Of a stretch of DNA of 64,000 nt, positions 61,951 to 64,000 are shown one piece after another. Origin of the DNA: Skeletonema tropicum (lineage: Eukaryota > Bacillariophyta > Thalassiosirophyceae > Thalassiosirales > Thalassiosiraceae); NCBI GenBank assembly GCA_037178625.1, contig CM074141.1:124001-188000 (forward strand), read 5' to 3'. A program made the translations under genes and the position numbers. Position 1 is the stretch's first letter. The number at the start of each line of letters is the position of its first letter. The notes under the pieces were generated by a model that was not told the DNA's origin, ran no database searches, and saw only the letters and a list, made by a program, of their open reading frames with translations.

Positions 61951-63066
61951 TACAGTACCTACCATAGGTACAGATTACAGATGCCCGTCTCAAAAAGTCC
62001 CAAAAAGTCTCCCAGCAAAATTGGGCGAAGCACGCTGTCGACAACGAAGCAAGAACACCGGCATGATGCAACATGCATCAGCGGACAATTAATTGACTGA
62101 TAGAAGCGAATTCAATCAGAAGTACCAACTACACTATCGATCATCATAATCATCTGGGCGGCACCACTTACATAATATAGAAGATTGTTGAGAGACTGAA
62201 CTAAACGATTCCTCAACTAAGTAGGGCGCGCCGAACAACTTCTGACATCTACCTACACGACATAAAGAAGTTTTGCAATCAAAAAAAAGAGAGAGAGGCC
62301 CCTTGCCCTTGCTTCGCTTCGTTGCTATCCTAAGTAATTTAACGGTGTCAATACAATAAAATATCTGCAGTGAGTCTTGATACATGACATGATGTTCAAA
62401 TATATGAAAAGTAACGTATCACGCCATTGTAAATATGTAATTACTTCTATTTACTCATCCAACTGCACACTGCACGCAAATTAAAACACAGGCTGCGAAT
62501 CTAATCATTAATCATTCCATGTTCATGTCATGATGAAACGACTCTTCATAATATTCCAACCCCTTCTCCTACTCCTCTCGCTAACAACCACTGCCGTCCG
62601 CGCCACAATCACGCTCTCCACAACCGGCAAACAACTTCACTCCCGCGCAGCTGACTTTGGCCTACAATTTGAATACGATCTCCAATACGTAGCGCTACTG
62701 CAGTACGTGCCGGATGATATGCACTTGTGTCATGGAGTTACAGAGATTCATCATCCGGATGATGATGATCGTCGTCGAGTGTTTGCAGACGACAAAATTC
62801 ACATTACACCGTCTCACGGGGTACCAGTTGCCCTCCTCGCCAAACGTGGTCAATGTACCTACGAAACCAAGGCAAAAGTTGCCTCCACTCTCACCTCACC
62901 GCATGGACTAGTAAGATTTGTAATTGTCTATGATGATAAAATGGAAGATGGGGAACATTTGATTACCATGATGCCTGAAAGGGATGAAGATGAAGGGAGA
63001 GGAGGTAGGGATTTATATGAGGAGTTGGGGTTGGTCTTTGTTAGTTATGAGAGTGGAATGGGTGAG
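61951..63066 (+). repeat. Segmental duplication, copy 2
   Basis: Near-identical partner of 59368-60455; carries the intact 5' end of the PA-RING gene including its splice donor. Confidence 0.92.
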
Positions 63067-64000
63067 TTTTTAGTTGAATTGTAGTTGAAATATGATTGTT
63101 CCTGTATGAGTGGTATCGGGGCTGATTTCCATTGATGATTTCATTCTTACACTAACAACTTGAAAACTCTATTAATAATTCCTCTCTCAACTGCATGCAC
63201 ACACAGCACTCCACGAATATCTAAACACACAACCATCCTACATCAACAAACAAGGAGGACCCCAAATCCTAATCGACGGTACTGACGGATGGTTCCCCCC
63301 CTACGATCAATCCGCTGCATCCTTTGCGTTTCTACTCATGTTATTTGGATGTGTTTGTTCTTTTTCGGTATTCTTATCCACAAATATGTTGAATTCTACT
63401 GCTACTACTACTAATGGTGAGGTGGTGAATGATCATCAGCTGTTCTTGTTGGGAGGAGGGGAGGGGATGGTTGGGACAGGAAGGAATACACGACGACAAT
63501 CACGACGGGGGAATGGGTTGAGGTTGTTAACTATGGAAGAGGTGGAGACTTTGCCAACGATTGAATATAATGATGATGTTTTGAGTCGTAGTAGTGAGGA
63601 AGATGATCGACAGAGTGGTGGGAGTTCTTCACGGGGGTTGGAGTTACGTGATAAGACGGACATGCCTTACTTGAATGATGATGATTTGGATGTAGAGGGG
63701 TTGGGGACACCTCAACCTAGTCGAGATGAATTAGAAGAGGAGGATCAGTTGACAGAACGAGGAAGAAGGGGAGGAGGAGGAGGAGGAGGATTATGCCGAG
63801 CACTTTCATCACCCAAAAAGGAAGATCCATACTTTCGTCATGCATCATGTTCCATTTGCTTGGATGAGTATGAGATGGGGGAACAGATACGAGTGTTGCC
63901 TTGCCAGCATACATTCCATTCCGAGTGTATCTTTCCTTGGTTGACGGAACGCAGCCCTACGTGCCCATTGTGTAAGGCCATGTTTGAGGCTGTGCATGTC
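62530..64000 (+). CDS. PA-TM-RING E3 ubiquitin ligase (partial, runs off right edge)
   Basis: Exons 62530-63061 and 63207-64000+, joined across a GTGAGT...ACAG intron in phase 1. Signal peptide, PA domain ([23 protein letters not shown]), then in exon 2 a membrane helix ([17 protein letters not shown]), an acidic and Gly-rich cytoplasmic linker, and a RING-H2 finger at about 63848-63980: [11 protein letters not shown]...[11 protein letters not shown], then TCPLCK. This is the architecture of the RNF13/GRAIL family, endomembrane ubiquitin ligases whose lumenal PA domain is thought to bind substrates. Its C-terminus lies beyond the window. Its 5' half is duplicated upstream. Confidence 0.9.

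Noticed and set aside
59555..62385. Two identical minus-strand frames of 83 codons (59555-59806 and 62134-62385)
   Set aside because: They exist only because of the segmental duplication and lie in the promoter region of the PA-RING gene; no domain or start context.

Overview
The window looks like nuclear DNA of a centric diatom, most likely a Thalassiosira-like species. Genes have short GT-AG introns. The protein families fit this: tandem AP2-domain proteins with an 'IDLSxVPPQLPI' motif before each domain, a gametolysin-type M11 metalloprotease with a Pro/Thr 'NPPT' linker, a chitinase followed by Cys-rich repeats, and a CEMIP-like G8/beta-helix protein. The assignment is inferred from gene families only. 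No tRNA, rRNA, CRISPR or bacterial operon was seen.

Left half (about 1.5-32.8 kb): nested mobile DNA. The outermost unit is a DNA transposon at 4329-27967 with 37-bp terminal inverted repeats (TIRs). Without its insertions it would be about 4.8 kb. It carries two convergent genes: an XPG/FEN1-like nuclease ending in a SWIM zinc finger (660 codons once the insertions are discounted), and an IS5/Harbinger-like DDE transposase (903 codons). A truncated second copy lies at 1491-4301. It is interrupted by a Ty1/copia pol-LTR-PBS fragment and joined to the main copy by a short telomere-type TTAGGG tract. Inside the main copy are a solo LTR (family A), a rearranged A fragment, a complete gag-only LTR element (family B, 7765-11712) and a complete minus-strand LTR element (family C, 14284-27337). 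The family C element was itself invaded by an 8,945-bp element (16946-25890) that made no target duplication. That element encodes a Pif1/Helitron-type helicase, a three-exon protein with an MBD-like motif, and a two-exon protein with a GNHR motif. It also carries ten copies of a 27-nt imperfect palindrome, all in introns or intergenic DNA. A second full family A element follows at 28823-32791.

Right half (about 35-64 kb): host genes. These are an 8-exon G8/CBM6/PAN-like secreted protein (minus), a small Ala-rich hypothetical gene, two AP2 paralogues (minus), a 5-exon M11 metalloprotease (minus), a frameshifted chitinase remnant, an intact membrane-anchored GH19 chitinase, a 727-bp Mutator-like MITE with a 9-bp target duplication, and a tandem duplication of the 5' half of a PA-TM-RING ubiquitin-ligase gene. 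The complete copy of that gene runs off the right edge. Chitinase, metalloprotease, G8 protein and PA-RING protein all appear to enter the secretory pathway. No operon-like link between host genes is claimed.

The strongest candidates for something undescribed are the DDE transposase plus XPG-SWIM two-gene transposon, and the Helitron-like element with its family of constant-length palindromes.
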